This document shows positions 22,271 through 33,200 of a stretch of 64,000 nucleotides of DNA, piece after piece. Every line of letters starts with the position of its first letter. Position 1 is the first letter of the stretch. This DNA is from Actinomadura luteofluorescens (GTDB lineage Bacteria; Actinomycetota; Actinomycetes; Streptosporangiales; Streptosporangiaceae). The notes under the pieces are model-generated. The model did not search any database and was not told the DNA's origin. It saw only the letters and a program-made list of their open reading frames with translations. The DNA lies in the NCBI RefSeq assembly GCF_013409365.1, contig NZ_JACCBA010000001.1, forward strand, positions 3,162,001-3,226,000, read 5' to 3'. The position numbers were made by a program, and so were the translations under genes.

Positions 22271-23449
22271 ATGTCACCCATGGAGCCGATGACCGCGCAC
22301 TCCGCGCGCGCCCTGCGCAGCCAGGGGGCGCTGGCCGTGCTCCGCCACGTCCACGCGCACCCGTCCGCGAAACGCGCGGACGCGGCCCGGGCGCTGGGGA
22401 TGAGCAGCGGGTCCGCCACCGAGATCACGAGCCGGTTGAAGGCGTCCCGGCTGATCGACGAGGAGGCCGCCGCCCTGACCGGCGGGCGCGGCCGCCCCTC
22501 ACCGGCGCTCGTGCCCCACAGGGACGGCCCGCTGGTGTGCGTCGTGGACATCAGCCACGAGCGGTGGCGTGTGGCCTGCGTCGAGCTGGGCGGTCGCGTC
22601 GTCACGCAGGAGACCGGCGGCCACTCCGGCACCCCGGACGTCCTCGGGACGCTCGGCCACCGCGTGTCGGTCCTGCACGCCCGCTACGGCCACCGGCTCC
22701 GCGCCGTGTCCGCCTGCGTCGCGGGAACGGTCAGCGCGACCACGGTCGTCCAGGCGTCGGGCATGGGCTGGCGCGACGTGGACCTCGACCCGCTCCGGCC
22801 GCCCGGGATCCCGCTGCTCGTCGGCAACGACGCCTCGCTCGCCGGGCTGGCGGAGGCGAGACGCGGGGCGGGCGCGGGAACTCGGGTCGTGCTGCACCTG
22901 ACGGTCGAGGTGGGGGTGGGCGGCATCCTCGTCGTGGACGGACGGCCGGTGGACGGCGCCACCGGCGCGGGCGGCGAGTTCGGCCACATGCCGTTCGGCG
23001 ACCCCTCGCTGCACTGCCCCTGCGGCGCCCGCGGCTGCTGGGACCTGGAGGTCGACGGCCGCGCCATGGCCCGCGCGCTCGGCCGTCCCGCACCCCGCGA
23101 CCCGCGCACGGCGGCCGGGCACGTGATCGCCGCCGCGGCCTCCGACCCGGCGGCCCGCTCGGCCGCCGGCGCCGCCGCGCACGCGCTGGGACGGGGCATC
23201 GGCGCCCTCGCCAACGCCCTCGACCCCGGGGTCGTCACGCTCTCCGGCCTGGCCACCGACCTGGCCGCGACGGCGCCCGCGGCCCTCGAAACCGGCTACA
23301 CGGCCGCCCTGATGCGCTACCGCCGCGCGGCACCGCCGCCCATCCTGCCCTCGACGCTCGGCCCGCAGGGCCCCCTGACCGGCGCCGCGGACGCCGCCTT
23401 CGACCTCCTCCTGACCGAAGAAGGCCTAGCCGCCTGGACCCGCACCTGA
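22271..23449 (+). CDS. ROK-family transcriptional regulator
   Basis: A 392-residue protein with an N-terminal winged helix (about 14-63, RADAARALGMSSGSATEITSRL) joined to a sugar-kinase-like ROK domain. The zinc site is GEFGHM (H239) plus C249, C251 and C256 in CPCGARGC; the glutamate that usually follows is Asp here. The ATP-site motif near DGATGAGGEFG is kept. Typically a sugar-responsive repressor. ATG at 22271 or 22280 are both possible (ccagga upstream). It is divergent from the MFS gene, whose transport substrate may be its ligand. Confidence 0.85.
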   Translation: MSPMEPMTAHSARALRSQGALAVLRHVHAHPSAKRADAARALGMSSGSATEITSRLKASRLIDEEAAALTGGRGRPSPALVPHRDGPLVCVVDISHERWRVACVELGGRVVTQETGGHSGTPDVLGTLGHRVSVLHARYGHRLRAVSACVAGTVSATTVVQASGMGWRDVDLDPLRPPGIPLLVGNDASLAGLAEARRGAGAGTRVVLHLTVEVGVGGILVVDGRPVDGATGAGGEFGHMPFGDPSLHCPCGARGCWDLEVDGRAMARALGRPAPRDPRTAAGHVIAAAASDPAARSAAGAAAHALGRGIGALANALDPGVVTLSGLATDLAATAPAALETGYTAALMRYRRAAPPPILPSTLGPQGPLTGAADAAFDLLLTEEGLAAWTRT

Positions 23450-23484
23450 CCCGTGCGTGCCGTTTGGGGGTGGGGTGTCGTTGG

Positions 23485-23892
23485 TCAGGCGGGGCGCCAT
23501 TCGGGGATGGCGCCTGGTTCGTGCAGGCAGTGGTCGGGGGCGGCTTCCAGGGCCTTTTCCTCGCCGCCGGGGGTGTAGGTGACGATCAGGCGGAGAGGGC
23601 GCCAGGTCATGTTGTAGGTGGAGTGCCAGACGCCCTTGGGGATGTGGACGGCGTCGCCCTCGCGGATCAGGAAGGGCTCGCCATCGTCGACCATCTGCGC
23701 GGCCTCGCCGGAGATCACGTAGATGACCTCCTCGGCGTTCGGGTGGTGGTGGCGGGCGTGGCCCTTGCCGGGGTTGACGATCACCTCGCCGAGCGTGCTG
23801 CCCGCCCCGGGCACCGCGGACGGGGTGACGAACCATTTGATCGACCCCCAGTCGAAGGTCGCGGTCGCCACGTCACCGGGGTTCCTCAGCAT
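23485..23892 (-). CDS. single-domain cupin protein
   Basis: A 135-residue beta-barrel protein. Cupin motif 1 (H48-x-H50, then E55, then G62) and motif 2 (G79 to H90 to N94, with PKG) match the consensus exactly and predict a bound metal. Its ATG shares one base with the stop of the upstream TIM-barrel gene (TGATG), so it is translationally coupled as the third gene of the operon. It could be a sugar-type isomerase, a dioxygenase or a sensor; the sequence does not decide. Confidence 0.85.
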   Translation of the reverse strand: MLRNPGDVATATFDWGSIKWFVTPSAVPGAGSTLGEVIVNPGKGHARHHHPNAEEVIYVISGEAAQMVDDGEPFLIREGDAVHIPKGVWHSTYNMTWRPLRLIVTYTPGGEEKALEAAPDHCLHEPGAIPEWRPA

Positions 23893-24713
23893 CAGATCTC
23901 CAGGTTCTTGAAGGCCGCGACCTGCGCGGTGACGGCCTTCTCGGTCGGGAGCCGCTCGACGGAGGAGGCGCCGAAGAAGCCGACGACGCCCTCCGTCCGG
24001 GACAGGACGTGGGCGGCGTCGTCGGGTTCGGCGATGGGACCGCCGTGGCACAGGACGAGGACGTCGGGACGGACGGCGGCCGCGGCGTCCCGCATGGCCT
24101 GGACGCGTTCGACCGCCTCGTCCAGGGTGAGGGACGTCCCGGCGCCGATGCTGCCCTTGGTGGTGAGGCCGACGTGCGGGACGAGGACGTCGGCGCCGGC
24201 CTCGGTCATGGCCCGCGCCTGGTCCTCGTCGAAGACGTAGGGGGCGGTGACGAGGCCGCGCTCGTGGGCGAGGCGCACCATCTCGACCTCCAGGTCGTAC
24301 CCCATGCCGGTCTCTTCGAGGTTCTGCCGGAAGACGCCGTCGTAGAGCCCGACCGTCGGGAAGTTCTGCACGCCCGCGAAGCCCATGGCCTTGAGCTGGT
24401 CGAGGAAGACCGGCATGACCCGGAACGGGTCGGTGCCGCACACCCCGGCGAGGACGGGGGTGTCGCGGACGACGGGCAGCACCTCCGACGCCATCTCCAC
24501 CACGATCTGGTTGGCGTCCCCGTAGGGCAGGAGGCCGGCCAGCGATCCGCGTCCGGCCATCCGGTAGCGGCCCGAGTTGTAGATGATGATCAGGTCGACG
24601 CCGCCCGCCTCGGCGCACTTGGCGGACAGCCCGGTGCCCGCGCCGGCGCCGATGACGGGCCTGCCCTCCTCGACGGTGCTCCTCAGCCGGAACAGGACGG
24701 TCTCGCGGTTCAC
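23892..24713 (-). CDS. PEP-hydrolase-like TIM-barrel protein
   Basis: A 273-residue protein of the phosphoenolpyruvate hydrolase-like/IGPS TIM-barrel family. Recurrent strand-end motifs are [28 protein letters not shown] near the N-terminus, [33 protein letters not shown] and CHGGPIAEP. In many bacteria and fungi this domain is encoded next to, or fused with, the Tm-1-like domain, as here. The natural substrate is not established. GTG at 24713 overlaps the preceding stop by 4 bases. Confidence 0.85.
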   Translation of the reverse strand: MNRETVLFRLRSTVEEGRPVIGAGAGTGLSAKCAEAGGVDLIIIYNSGRYRMAGRGSLAGLLPYGDANQIVVEMASEVLPVVRDTPVLAGVCGTDPFRVMPVFLDQLKAMGFAGVQNFPTVGLYDGVFRQNLEETGMGYDLEVEMVRLAHERGLVTAPYVFDEDQARAMTEAGADVLVPHVGLTTKGSIGAGTSLTLDEAVERVQAMRDAAAAVRPDVLVLCHGGPIAEPDDAAHVLSRTEGVVGFFGASSVERLPTEKAVTAQVAAFKNLEI

Positions 24714-25909
24714 TGCGCGCCCTCCGAGATCAGCCGGTGCAGCCGGTCGGCCATCGCCCGGCCGAACTCCGGGTCGTTGATGTGCATGTCGAGCATCTCC
24801 GCCTCCGCCACTTCCTCCAGCGCCATGAAGCAGGCCACGTCCGCCACCGGATCGTGGAACGGCATGCCGGGGGCGTCCAGCGCCGACACGCCCTTGAGCG
24901 GGACGAACAGTGCGGTCGGCCCGGTGGCGGCGGCCAGCTTGGACGCCATCCTGCGTCCCAGCTCGCCCATTTCCTCCGGTGTCGTCCGCATGAGCGTCAC
25001 GGTCGGGTTGTGGACGTACAGCAGGCGCTCGGCGAACCGTTCGGGGACGGTGGCGCGCGGCCCGAAGTTGACCATGTCGAGGGCGCCGGGCGCCACGACC
25101 TGCGGGACGCCGTGCCGTCCGGCCGCCGTGAGCCGGTCGGGTCCCGCGGACAGGACGCCGCCGACGAGGTCGTCCGCCATCTCGGTCGTTGTCAGGTCGA
25201 GGACCCCGGCCAGCAGGCCGCTCTCCACGAGCCCTTCGAGCGCCCGCCCTCCGGCGCCCGTCGCGTGGAAGACGAGCACCTCGTAGCCCAGTTCCTCCAG
25301 CCGTTCCCGGGCGGCGTCCACCGCCGGGGTCGTGACCCCGAACATGGACGCCCCGATGAGGGGCCGCCCGTCCGCCGCGGGTTCCGGGACGGCGTGCGTC
25401 TTGGCCATCCCGGCCGCCGCCGCGGCGGCGTTCCCGAGGATCAGGCGCGACAGCCGGTTCACGCCCGCGATGTCGACGACGCTGTAGGTGAGCGTGACGT
25501 CCTTGGCGCCCACGTAGGGCTCGACGTCACCCGCCGCCATCGTCGACACGATCAGTTTGGGCAGCCCGATGGGCAGGTCCCGGACGGCCCGCGCCGCGAT
25601 GGACGATCCGCCGCTCCCGCCGACGGCGAGCACGGCGTCCACCCGGTCGAGGGCGGCGAGGACGACCGCCGCGCCCTCCCCCATCGCGGTGACGGCCGCG
25701 CCCCGGTCGCCCGCGTCCCGCAGGGCCTGGAGCGAGGTGCCCCCGGCCTCCGCGACCTCTTCGGCGGAGACGTCGGCCTCCACGTCGGACGGTCCGACCC
25801 CCGCGTCCACGAGGACGGTGTCGCAGCCCAGCTCGCGCACCCGGTCGCGGAGCCACGCGTACTCCGCGCCCTTGGTGTCGAGCGTCCCCACCAGCACAAC
25901 GGTCGCCAT
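24710..25909 (-). CDS. Tm-1-like ATP-binding protein (UPF0261)
   Basis: A 399-residue protein homologous to the N-terminal part of tomato Tm-1, the inhibitor of tobamovirus replication, a family with an ATP-binding Rossmann-like core. Features: [19 protein letters not shown] at the N-terminus, [22 protein letters not shown] (Gly-rich loop), [13 protein letters not shown], and [18 protein letters not shown] at 25909 follows aggagggg. It leads a three-gene coupled operon with the TIM-barrel and cupin genes. Bacterial function is unknown; the group behaves like a small metabolic pathway. Confidence 0.88.
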   Translation of the reverse strand: MATVVLVGTLDTKGAEYAWLRDRVRELGCDTVLVDAGVGPSDVEADVSAEEVAEAGGTSLQALRDAGDRGAAVTAMGEGAAVVLAALDRVDAVLAVGGSGGSSIAARAVRDLPIGLPKLIVSTMAAGDVEPYVGAKDVTLTYSVVDIAGVNRLSRLILGNAAAAAAGMAKTHAVPEPAADGRPLIGASMFGVTTPAVDAARERLEELGYEVLVFHATGAGGRALEGLVESGLLAGVLDLTTTEMADDLVGGVLSAGPDRLTAAGRHGVPQVVAPGALDMVNFGPRATVPERFAERLLYVHNPTVTLMRTTPEEMGELGRRMASKLAAATGPTALFVPLKGVSALDAPGMPFHDPVADVACFMALEEVAEAEMLDMHINDPEFGRAMADRLHRLISEGAQ

Positions 25910-26018
25910 CGAGCCCTCCTGTTCCCCGATACCGATTCCCCCGACGATCACCTCGCAAGCCTGTCTCGCGGGTTACCGCCGCACTCGTTGGAACGGGACA
26001 AACAGGACATGCCCGGCT

Positions 26019-26039
26019 CCGCCCCCGGCAAGGGGGCGG
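26019..26039 (-). terminator. terminator-like hairpin after ABC operon
   Basis: 8-bp all-GC stem (26019-26026 with 26032-26039) and a 5-base loop, 36 bases past the last ABC gene stop on the minus strand; the T-run is poor. Confidence 0.55.
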
Positions 26040-26074
26040 GAACCGCCGGCGTGGAAGGCCTCGGCGGGCGAGGG

Positions 26075-26767
26075 TCAGGCGGGGACGGAGGCCTCGGTGA
26101 CGGCGCCGTCCTCCAGGGTCAGGACGCGGTCGGCCTCGGCGAGGAGGGACTCGTCGTGGGTCGCCACCAGGACGGTCACGCCCTCGCTGGAGACGACGGC
26201 GCGGAGCAGCGGCATGATCGCGGCGGCGGTCTCGGAGTCGAGCTGGCCCGTGGGCTCGTCGGCGAGGAGCAGGCGGGGGCGGTTGGCGAGGGCGCGGGCG
26301 ATCGCCACGCGCTGGCGCTGGCCGCCGGACAGCTCGTAGGGGCGCTGCAGGGCGTGGTCGGCCAGGCCGACGAGGCCCAGCAGGACGCGGACGCGCTCGT
26401 CCCGTTCGGCGGGCGGCGTGCGGACGAGCCGCAGCGGAACCTCGACGTTCTCGGCCGCCGACAGGACGGGGATGAGGCCGTGCGACTGGAACACGAAGCC
26501 GATGTCGTCGCGGCGCAGGGCGAGCAGGTCGTCCTCGGAGAGCGCGCCGACGTCGCGCCCGTCGACGTGGACGGTGCCGCCGTCGGGGCTGTCCAGGCCG
26601 CCGATGAGGTTGAGGAGCGTCGTCTTGCCGGAGCCCGAGCGGCCCCGGACGGCGACGAGCTCGCCCGGCGCGATGGTGAAGGACGCCCCGCGCAGGGCCG
26701 GAACCTCGATCCTGCCCGTCCGGAACGTCCGGACCAGTCCTTCCACGGCCACCATCGGGGCGGTCAT
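26075..26767 (-). CDS. ABC transporter ATPase, MacB/LolD type (second ATPase)
   Basis: A 230-residue nucleotide-binding subunit. Walker A GRSGSGKT (42-49), the Q-loop in FVFQSHGLIP, signature LSGGQRQR, Walker B LLLADEPTGQLD and the H-loop in ATHDE are all intact, so it is catalytically competent. The sequence around Walker B (ADEPTGQLD) is typical of the MacB/LolD/FtsE group that works with FtsX-like permeases. It overlaps the first ATPase gene by 4 bases (ATGA). Two distinct ATPases serve two permeases here, suggesting a heteromeric export or mechanotransmission complex. Confidence 0.92.
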   Translation of the reverse strand: MTAPMVAVEGLVRTFRTGRIEVPALRGASFTIAPGELVAVRGRSGSGKTTLLNLIGGLDSPDGGTVHVDGRDVGALSEDDLLALRRDDIGFVFQSHGLIPVLSAAENVEVPLRLVRTPPAERDERVRVLLGLVGLADHALQRPYELSGGQRQRVAIARALANRPRLLLADEPTGQLDSETAAAIMPLLRAVVSSEGVTVLVATHDESLLAEADRVLTLEDGAVTEASVPA

Positions 26768-27693
26768 CGGGTCTCCTCCCGGTCGGGCCAGACGCCGACG
26801 TGGTCGCTTTCCAGGGCGAGGCGGACGCGGTCGCGCATGTCCAGGGACTGGGTGAACCCCTTGGGCAGCTGGACGCGGCCGACGCGGTCGAGGAGGGCGT
26901 ACTCCTCCACGACGCGGGTCCCGTCCTCCTCGGAGCGGCGGCGGACCTCGACGCTGGTGCGGCCGTCGCGGATGCCGACGGTCCGGTCGACGCGCTCGGA
27001 CACCTGCGCGTCGTGGGTGACGACGACGGTGGTGGTGCCGAGCTCCTGGTTGACGCGGCGGAGGGCGGCGAACACCCCGGCGGCGGTGGCGGTGTCGAGT
27101 TCGCCGGTCGGCTCGTCGGCCAGCACGACCTGGGGTTCGTTGGCGACGGCCACGGCGATCGCGATCCGCTGCTGCTGGCCGCCGGACAGCTCGGCCGGGC
27201 GGCGGTCCGCGCAGTCGCCGACGTCCAGCATGCCGAGCAGCTCGGCGGCACGGGTGGCGCGCGCGCGGCGCGACCGCCCGGCGAACCTCATCGGCAGCTC
27301 GACGTTCTGCGCGGCGGTCAGGTACGGCAGGAGGTTGCGGGACGTCTGCTGCCAGATGAACCCGACCTTCTCGCGCCGGAACTCCAGCCGCTCCTTGGAC
27401 GCCATGGTGAGCAGGTCGGAGCCGGCGACGCGGGCGACGCCGGCGGTCGGCACGTCCAGGCCGGACAGGATGTTCAGCAGCGTCGACTTCCCCGAGCCGG
27501 ACGCGCCGACGATGGCGACGAGCTCGCCGGGGTCGATCAGCAGGTCGAGGCCCTGGAGCGCGACGACCTCGACGCCGTCGGTCTTGTAGATGCGCACCAG
27601 GTTGTCGCAGACGATGTGGGCGCCCTCGCCGTAGACGGGGCCGCGTTCGGCGGCGCGGCGCTCCAGTTCGGCGAGGTCGGTCGTTTCGGTCAT
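26764..27693 (-). CDS. ABC transporter ATPase with N- and C-terminal extensions
   Basis: A 309-residue nucleotide-binding subunit. Walker A GASGSGKS, signature LSGGQQQR, Walker B VVLADEPTGELD and VVTHDAQ are intact. Unlike its partner it has about 22 extra N-terminal residues (ETTDLAELERRA) and a C-terminal tail of about 60 residues (EEYALLDRVGRVQLPKGF), possibly a regulatory domain resembling an AbrB-like strand-turn. ATG at 27693 overlaps the permease stop by one base; an ATG one codon earlier (27696) is equally possible. It belongs to the same four-gene operon. Confidence 0.9.
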   Translation of the reverse strand: MTETTDLAELERRAAERGPVYGEGAHIVCDNLVRIYKTDGVEVVALQGLDLLIDPGELVAIVGASGSGKSTLLNILSGLDVPTAGVARVAGSDLLTMASKERLEFRREKVGFIWQQTSRNLLPYLTAAQNVELPMRFAGRSRRARATRAAELLGMLDVGDCADRRPAELSGGQQQRIAIAVAVANEPQVVLADEPTGELDTATAAGVFAALRRVNQELGTTTVVVTHDAQVSERVDRTVGIRDGRTSVEVRRRSEEDGTRVVEEYALLDRVGRVQLPKGFTQSLDMRDRVRLALESDHVGVWPDREETR

Positions 27694-30269
27694 CATTCCC
27701 CCGTTCTCAGGGCGTTGCCGGGGTCGGTGTCGAAGGCGCGGTCGACCGCGACGGCGGCGGCGGCCGCCAGCAGGAGCGCGGCGAGCAGGCCGAGCAGCGC
27801 CGGGAGCCCTGGGACGTGCGCGGTGACGGCGAAGCCGCCGGTGTAGGGGCGCAGGTCGACGACCGGCCCGGTGATCTCCGGCAGCAGGAGGCCGAGCACC
27901 CACCCGGCGCCGACCGCGCACAGCAGGACGGGCGCGAGCTCGACGAGGGCGAGGCGGCGGCTCTGCCGGCGGCTCAGCCCGAGGGCGCGCAGGTGGGCGA
28001 TCATCCGGCCGCGGGCGCGGGCCCCCACGACGAGGACGAGCAGGACGGCGAGGAGCCCGTACACGCCGCCGGCGACGGCCGAGTCCCGGAAGGTGTCGTG
28101 GACGACCGACACCAGGGGCAGCCCCGTCATGTTCCGCAGCACCTGCCGCCGCATGACGACGTCGTCGCCCGGGACGGCGGCGCGCAGCGCCTTGGCGTCG
28201 ATGTCGTGGCCGGTGAGGAAGACCTGGGACGGGAAGCCCGTCGCGCCGGCGACCGTCCGGTAGGGGACGATCACGAAGGCGCTGTTCCTCTCCTGCCCGG
28301 GGAAGCGTTCGATCTGGGCGGACGCCTTGACCGTCACCGGGTCCATGCCGGCGCGGCTGAGCGTGACGGCGCCCCGGCCCAGGGTGCGGGCGGCCAGCGG
28401 GGACACCAGCGCGCCCGCGCCGGTGTCCGTGTCCGGGATGCCGGGCACTTCGGGCGCGAGTCTCCGGTAGGCGTCGAGGTCCACGCCGACCACGGTCAGC
28501 GGCGCGGGGTCGGTGGCGGACGAGGCGCGGGCGATGACCCGGGCCCGGACGGCGCCGGTGACGCCGGGGACCGCGCGGACGCGGCGCAGGCCCGCGTCGT
28601 CCAGCGACTCGGCGTCGACGCGCGCGTCACCGCCGGTCTCGGCCCACGAGGCGCGCTCCTGCCCGGTCCGCAGCGCGGTGTCCACGGTGGAGGTGAAGCC
28701 GGCGATGGTCGCGGCCAGCAGCAGGACGGCCAGCGGCAGCGCGCCGACGAGGCTCTGCCGGGACGCGCGGGCGACGCCGATGAACGCGACGGCGCCGGTC
28801 CGCCGCCGCAGGATCGGCCCGGCCGCGCGCAGCAGGTACGGGTAGGCGCGCAGGACGAGCACGCCGAGCGCCGCGCCGAGCAGGGCGGGGACGGAGGCGA
28901 CCAGCGGGTCGGTGCCGGAGGAGGCGCCCCGCTCGCGCAGCAGCACGACCCCGACCACGGCGAGCACCACCAGCAGTCCGTCCAGGACGAGCCGCCGCCG
29001 GGAGGGGCGCGCCGCGACGAGGTCGTCGCGGCGTTCGGTGACCGAGCCGAGGCCGCCGCCGCGCTCCCGCAGGACCATGGCCGCCGGGAGGCCCAGCACG
29101 GCCGCCACGAGCAGCCCGATCGCGTACAGCGAGGCGGCCTGCGGCGGTCCGGCGTCCAGCAGCCGTCCGGCCGCGTAGCCGAGCAGGGCGGACGGGACGG
29201 CGGCGAGCGCGGTCAGCCCGCAGGCGGGCGCGGCGAGCTGGCGCAGCGACGCGCCGCGCGCCCGCATCACGCCGAGGATCGGCCGGAGCCGCTCGCCGAG
29301 CAGCCCGGCGGCGAGCAGCAGCAGCCCGGCGGCGACGGCGACGAGCCCGCCGAAGGCCAGGCCGACGACCGACTGGGCGGTGCGGAGGCGTCCGGCGAAC
29401 TCCTTCAGCCGGTTGTCCAGGGCGGTGGAGACCTCGCAGGGGAAGAGGTCGGCGCGCCCTTCCACGGCGGAGCGGAAGGCGTCGAGGTCGCGGGTCATGG
29501 CGCGGACCTGCTCCGCGCTGACCACGCCGGTGCGGAGCGGGAACCGCCAGTCGTAGTTCAGTTTCAGGCGCGGGTCGCGCGTGAGGCGCGAGTACGCGGC
29601 CGGGTCGATCAGCGCCGTGCCCGCGTCGGCCTCGATGGTCGTCTGGGGCATGTACTCGATGGTGGGGTGCAGGATCCGGGCGCGGGGGCCCCAGAACTGG
29701 TCGGCGGCGTTCACGGGTTCGTACAGGCCGCTGACGCGGACGGTGAGGCCGCCGAGTCCGATCCGGTCGCCGACCTTGTAGCCGAGCTGGTCGGCGTACC
29801 GCTTGGCGACCATCGCGTTCATGTCGCCGCTCGTCTGGCCCGTCCTGTTGAAGGGGAAGCCGCCGGAGACGACGCGGATGCGCCGCCATGCGCCCGGTTC
29901 CCAGCCCAGGTACAGGAGCCTCGGCCTGCGGAACTCGCCGTCGACGGCCTGGGAGGGCGAGGTGACCGACGACTCGGGCTCGCCCGTCACCTCGGCCAGG
30001 GAGGGGGGCAGCCGGTCCCGCCACGCGAGGGCGTTGGCGTTCAGGGCCGCGTCGCTGGGGACGGCGGCGAAGGCGGCGGAGCCGCCCGCCTCCCCCTTCA
30101 CGTGGATGTCGGCCCCCGGACCGGCCGCCGCGGCCGCGGCGGCGTCGTACCCGGCGGTCGTCCGGGACGGGACGGCGACGGCGAGCAGCGCCGACACCAG
30201 CGTCAGCACGGCCAGCGCGGTGAGCGGCGCCCACTGCGCGCGGACGAGCCGCATCCCGGCACTTCTCAT
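27693..30269 (-). CDS. FtsX-like ABC permease (858 residues)
   Basis: A large membrane permease: one N-terminal helix (about 16-36), a periplasmic-type domain of about 270 residues (FWGPRARILHP, VGDRIGLGGLTVRVSG), a block of helices near the middle, a second extracytoplasmic domain, and a C-terminal helix cluster. The two FtsX-like domains (LVGALPLAVLLLAATIAGF and VYGLLAVLLVLVVGARARGRM) follow MacB/LolCE logic. It overlaps the upstream permease by 4 bases. It probably pairs with the larger permease; the cargo is unknown. Confidence 0.88.
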   Translation of the reverse strand: MRSAGMRLVRAQWAPLTALAVLTLVSALLAVAVPSRTTAGYDAAAAAAAGPGADIHVKGEAGGSAAFAAVPSDAALNANALAWRDRLPPSLAEVTGEPESSVTSPSQAVDGEFRRPRLLYLGWEPGAWRRIRVVSGGFPFNRTGQTSGDMNAMVAKRYADQLGYKVGDRIGLGGLTVRVSGLYEPVNAADQFWGPRARILHPTIEYMPQTTIEADAGTALIDPAAYSRLTRDPRLKLNYDWRFPLRTGVVSAEQVRAMTRDLDAFRSAVEGRADLFPCEVSTALDNRLKEFAGRLRTAQSVVGLAFGGLVAVAAGLLLLAAGLLGERLRPILGVMRARGASLRQLAAPACGLTALAAVPSALLGYAAGRLLDAGPPQAASLYAIGLLVAAVLGLPAAMVLRERGGGLGSVTERRDDLVAARPSRRRLVLDGLLVVLAVVGVVLLRERGASSGTDPLVASVPALLGAALGVLVLRAYPYLLRAAGPILRRRTGAVAFIGVARASRQSLVGALPLAVLLLAATIAGFTSTVDTALRTGQERASWAETGGDARVDAESLDDAGLRRVRAVPGVTGAVRARVIARASSATDPAPLTVVGVDLDAYRRLAPEVPGIPDTDTGAGALVSPLAARTLGRGAVTLSRAGMDPVTVKASAQIERFPGQERNSAFVIVPYRTVAGATGFPSQVFLTGHDIDAKALRAAVPGDDVVMRRQVLRNMTGLPLVSVVHDTFRDSAVAGGVYGLLAVLLVLVVGARARGRMIAHLRALGLSRRQSRRLALVELAPVLLCAVGAGWVLGLLLPEITGPVVDLRPYTGGFAVTAHVPGLPALLGLLAALLLAAAAAVAVDRAFDTDPGNALRTGE

Positions 30270-33200
30270 CGGTCCTCCCCCACGCGCAGGCCGGCGCCGA
30301 GGTTCCGGCGCCGCAGCGTCCGGACGACGGGCGCGAGCACGAGCCCGAGCACCGCCGCCACCCCGCCGGCGACGGCCAGCACCACGGGCCACTGGACGAC
30401 CAGGTCGGCGGGCGGGTACGGCTCGGCGGCCTGCACGCTCAGCACGATGTGCGGGACGACGAGCCGCGCCACGACCAGGCCGAGGACCGTCCCGCCGAGC
30501 AGGCCGAGCCCGACGAGGTAGGCCTGCTCGATCGCGAGCATCCCGGCGACCTGGCGGGGCGGCACGCCGAGCGCCCGCAGCACCGCGAACTCCCGGTACC
30601 GCTCGCCCGCGGTGACCGCGGCGTTCACCACGAACGCGATGACGGCGAACGCCAGCGCCGCGGCGAACCCGAGCACGAGGGCGCCCTGGAGCGCCGCGCC
30701 GAGCGGGGCGTCGCGGAGCCGGGAGCGCGTCTCGACGCGGTCGGCCGCGACCTCGCCCCACGCGGGGTGCCGGGCGAGGTCCCGGACGGCCGGGGCGGTG
30801 CGGCCGCCGCGCGCCGACGCCCACCACTCGCGGGGCGTGATGGGGTCGCCCGCCGTGCCGTCCACGGCGAGCCGCGACTGGGTGAGGGTGGGCAGGTCGA
30901 CCAGGACGCCGGGCCTGCCCGGCGGCACGCTCGGCAGGGCGGGCGCGATCCCCGCGACCTTGACGGGCTGGTCGCCGTCGATGGTGTTCACGGTGACGGT
31001 GCCGCCGACGCCGACCTTGGCGCGGCTCGCCATCTCCTCGGTGATGACGCCCGGCACGGCGGGCAGCAGGTCGGTGTTCTTGACGTCGTGCGAGGGCGGG
31101 GTGGACGTGCCGAGCATCGCGTGGACGGCCGTGCCGGTCGCGTAGCCGTAGAAGCCCTGGCGGTCGAGGGTGGGCGAGGAGGGGATCGTCAGGGTCGCGA
31201 GGGCGTCCCCGGAGTCGGTGACGCGGGTCCTGAGCGGGTGCTCCAGGTCCTGCGGCCCGGCGAAGGCGTCCCAGCGGGCCCCGGCGGGACGCGCGGCCGG
31301 GCCGGTGCCCTCGCCGGTGACGCTCCGCAGTTCCAGGACGAGCCTGCCCGAGATCTTGTTGTCGTCGTAGTCGAAGTGGACGCCGCGGACCGACAGGGGG
31401 TAGGACGGCACGCCGTCCCGCCCGGCCAGCTGGGCGGTGTCGAGGGCGAGGGTGTGCGCCTTGCCGTCCGCCTCGACTCCGGGCAGGGTCACCTGCCGGG
31501 TCAGCCCGCGCGCGTCCACGACGGTCACCACGAACTTGTAGCCCTCGCCGAGGGGCGGCACGTAGTCGGGGGGCACTTCGGGGTCCGGGCCGGAGCGGCT
31601 GAGGCGCACGTCGAACAGCAGCCGTTTCGGTTCGCCCGGGACGGTCATGGCCGGGACGGCCGGGCGGGCACGCGCCAGCTCGCCGAGCCGCAGGTCTTTC
31701 CGCAGGCCGGGGCCGACGCGCAGGAGCGGGCCGATCGCCCTGGCGTCCACGCCGAGCAGCGTCGCGGGTTCGGTGCCGAGGTCGGCGTCCATGCGCAGGA
31801 CCCCGGTCGCGGCCGAGACGCCGGGCAGCGCCGCGAACCGTCCGGCCTGCCCGAGCGGTTCCGGGCCGCCCTCCCTGGACGAGGCGGACAGCCGCAGGTC
31901 GGCGCCGCTCTGGAAGTCGGCCTGGTCGGTCTGGGACCGCCGCCAGGTCGCCATCGTCGTGACCGACAGCACCCCGACGGCCATCGCCATCACCAGCAGC
32001 AGGACCGGGCCGGTGTAGCGGAGCTGGCGCCGTCCGACCTGCCGGGTGCCGAGGACGGCCACGAGCCCGCGGCGGCGGGTCGCGACCCGCTCGGCCACGC
32101 GGGAGACGGCCGGCACGAAGCGGAGCAGGAGCACCCCGCCGGCGAGCAGGGCCAGGGCCGGGCCGGACACGATGAACGGGTCGATGCCGCCCGTGCCGCC
32201 GCCCGTGCCGCCGCCCGTGCCGCCTCGGGGGGCGCCGTCGCCGCCCGCGCCGTCCGCCCCGTACCGGGTGAGCTGCCAGATCGCGAGCCCGGCGACGAGC
32301 AGCAGGGCCAGGTCGGTGCCCGAACCGCGCAGGCCGCCGCGGCCCTGCCGCCCGATGCCGGCCTGGGCCTCCACGAACGTCCGGTTGGCGCCGCGCAGCG
32401 TCGGGACCGTCAGGACGACGGCGCAGGCCAGCGCCGTCAGCACCGAGACCGTCCACAGCGGCGCGAGCGGCCCGGCGTCCAGCCGCAGCCCCGAGTCCCG
32501 CACGGCGGGCGCGTGCCCGGCCAGGCGCAGCAGCGGCCCGGCCAGCAGCGGGCCGAACACCGCGGCGGGCAGCACGATCAGCAGGCCCTCGACGAGGCCG
32601 AGCCGGGCGAGCTGGCGCATGCCGAGGCCGCGGGTGCGCAGCAGCGCGACCTCGCCGCGCCGGTGGTCGGCGAGCAGCCGCGCGACCAGCAGCCACGCGC
32701 AGCCCGCCAGCAGGACGAGCTGGATCACCGGGATGAGCATCGTGGAGCGCGCCACCTGGAGCGCGGTGCGCAGCTGCGCGGTCAGGTCGGGCAGGTCCGT
32801 CGCGACGCTGAACTGCGCCCCGTCGCCGGCCTTCCTGAAGGTGTCGCCGCCGGCGGCCACGCGGTCGCCGAGGGGGCCGAGCTCGCCGGGCTCGACGCCG
32901 CGCAGGTCCGGCAGGACGGTGAAGCGGGCCTCGGAGCCGGTGCCGGTGAACCGGGCGGCGAACACCTGGGGCGGCACCACGAACGGCCCGTAGCTCGTAT
33001 AGGTGAGCCGTTCGACGCCGGTCGTGACGAGCTTGTCGTCCTGCCAGAAGTAGTCCTGCGGGTCGGGGACGTCGAAGAGCCCGACGACGCGGACCTTGAC
33101 GACCGACTTCTTGTCGACGCGGCCGTGCAGCGTGAGGACGTCGTCCACGCCGGCGTGCATCGCGCGGGCGGCGGCGCCGGGCAGGGCCGCCTCGACCTCA

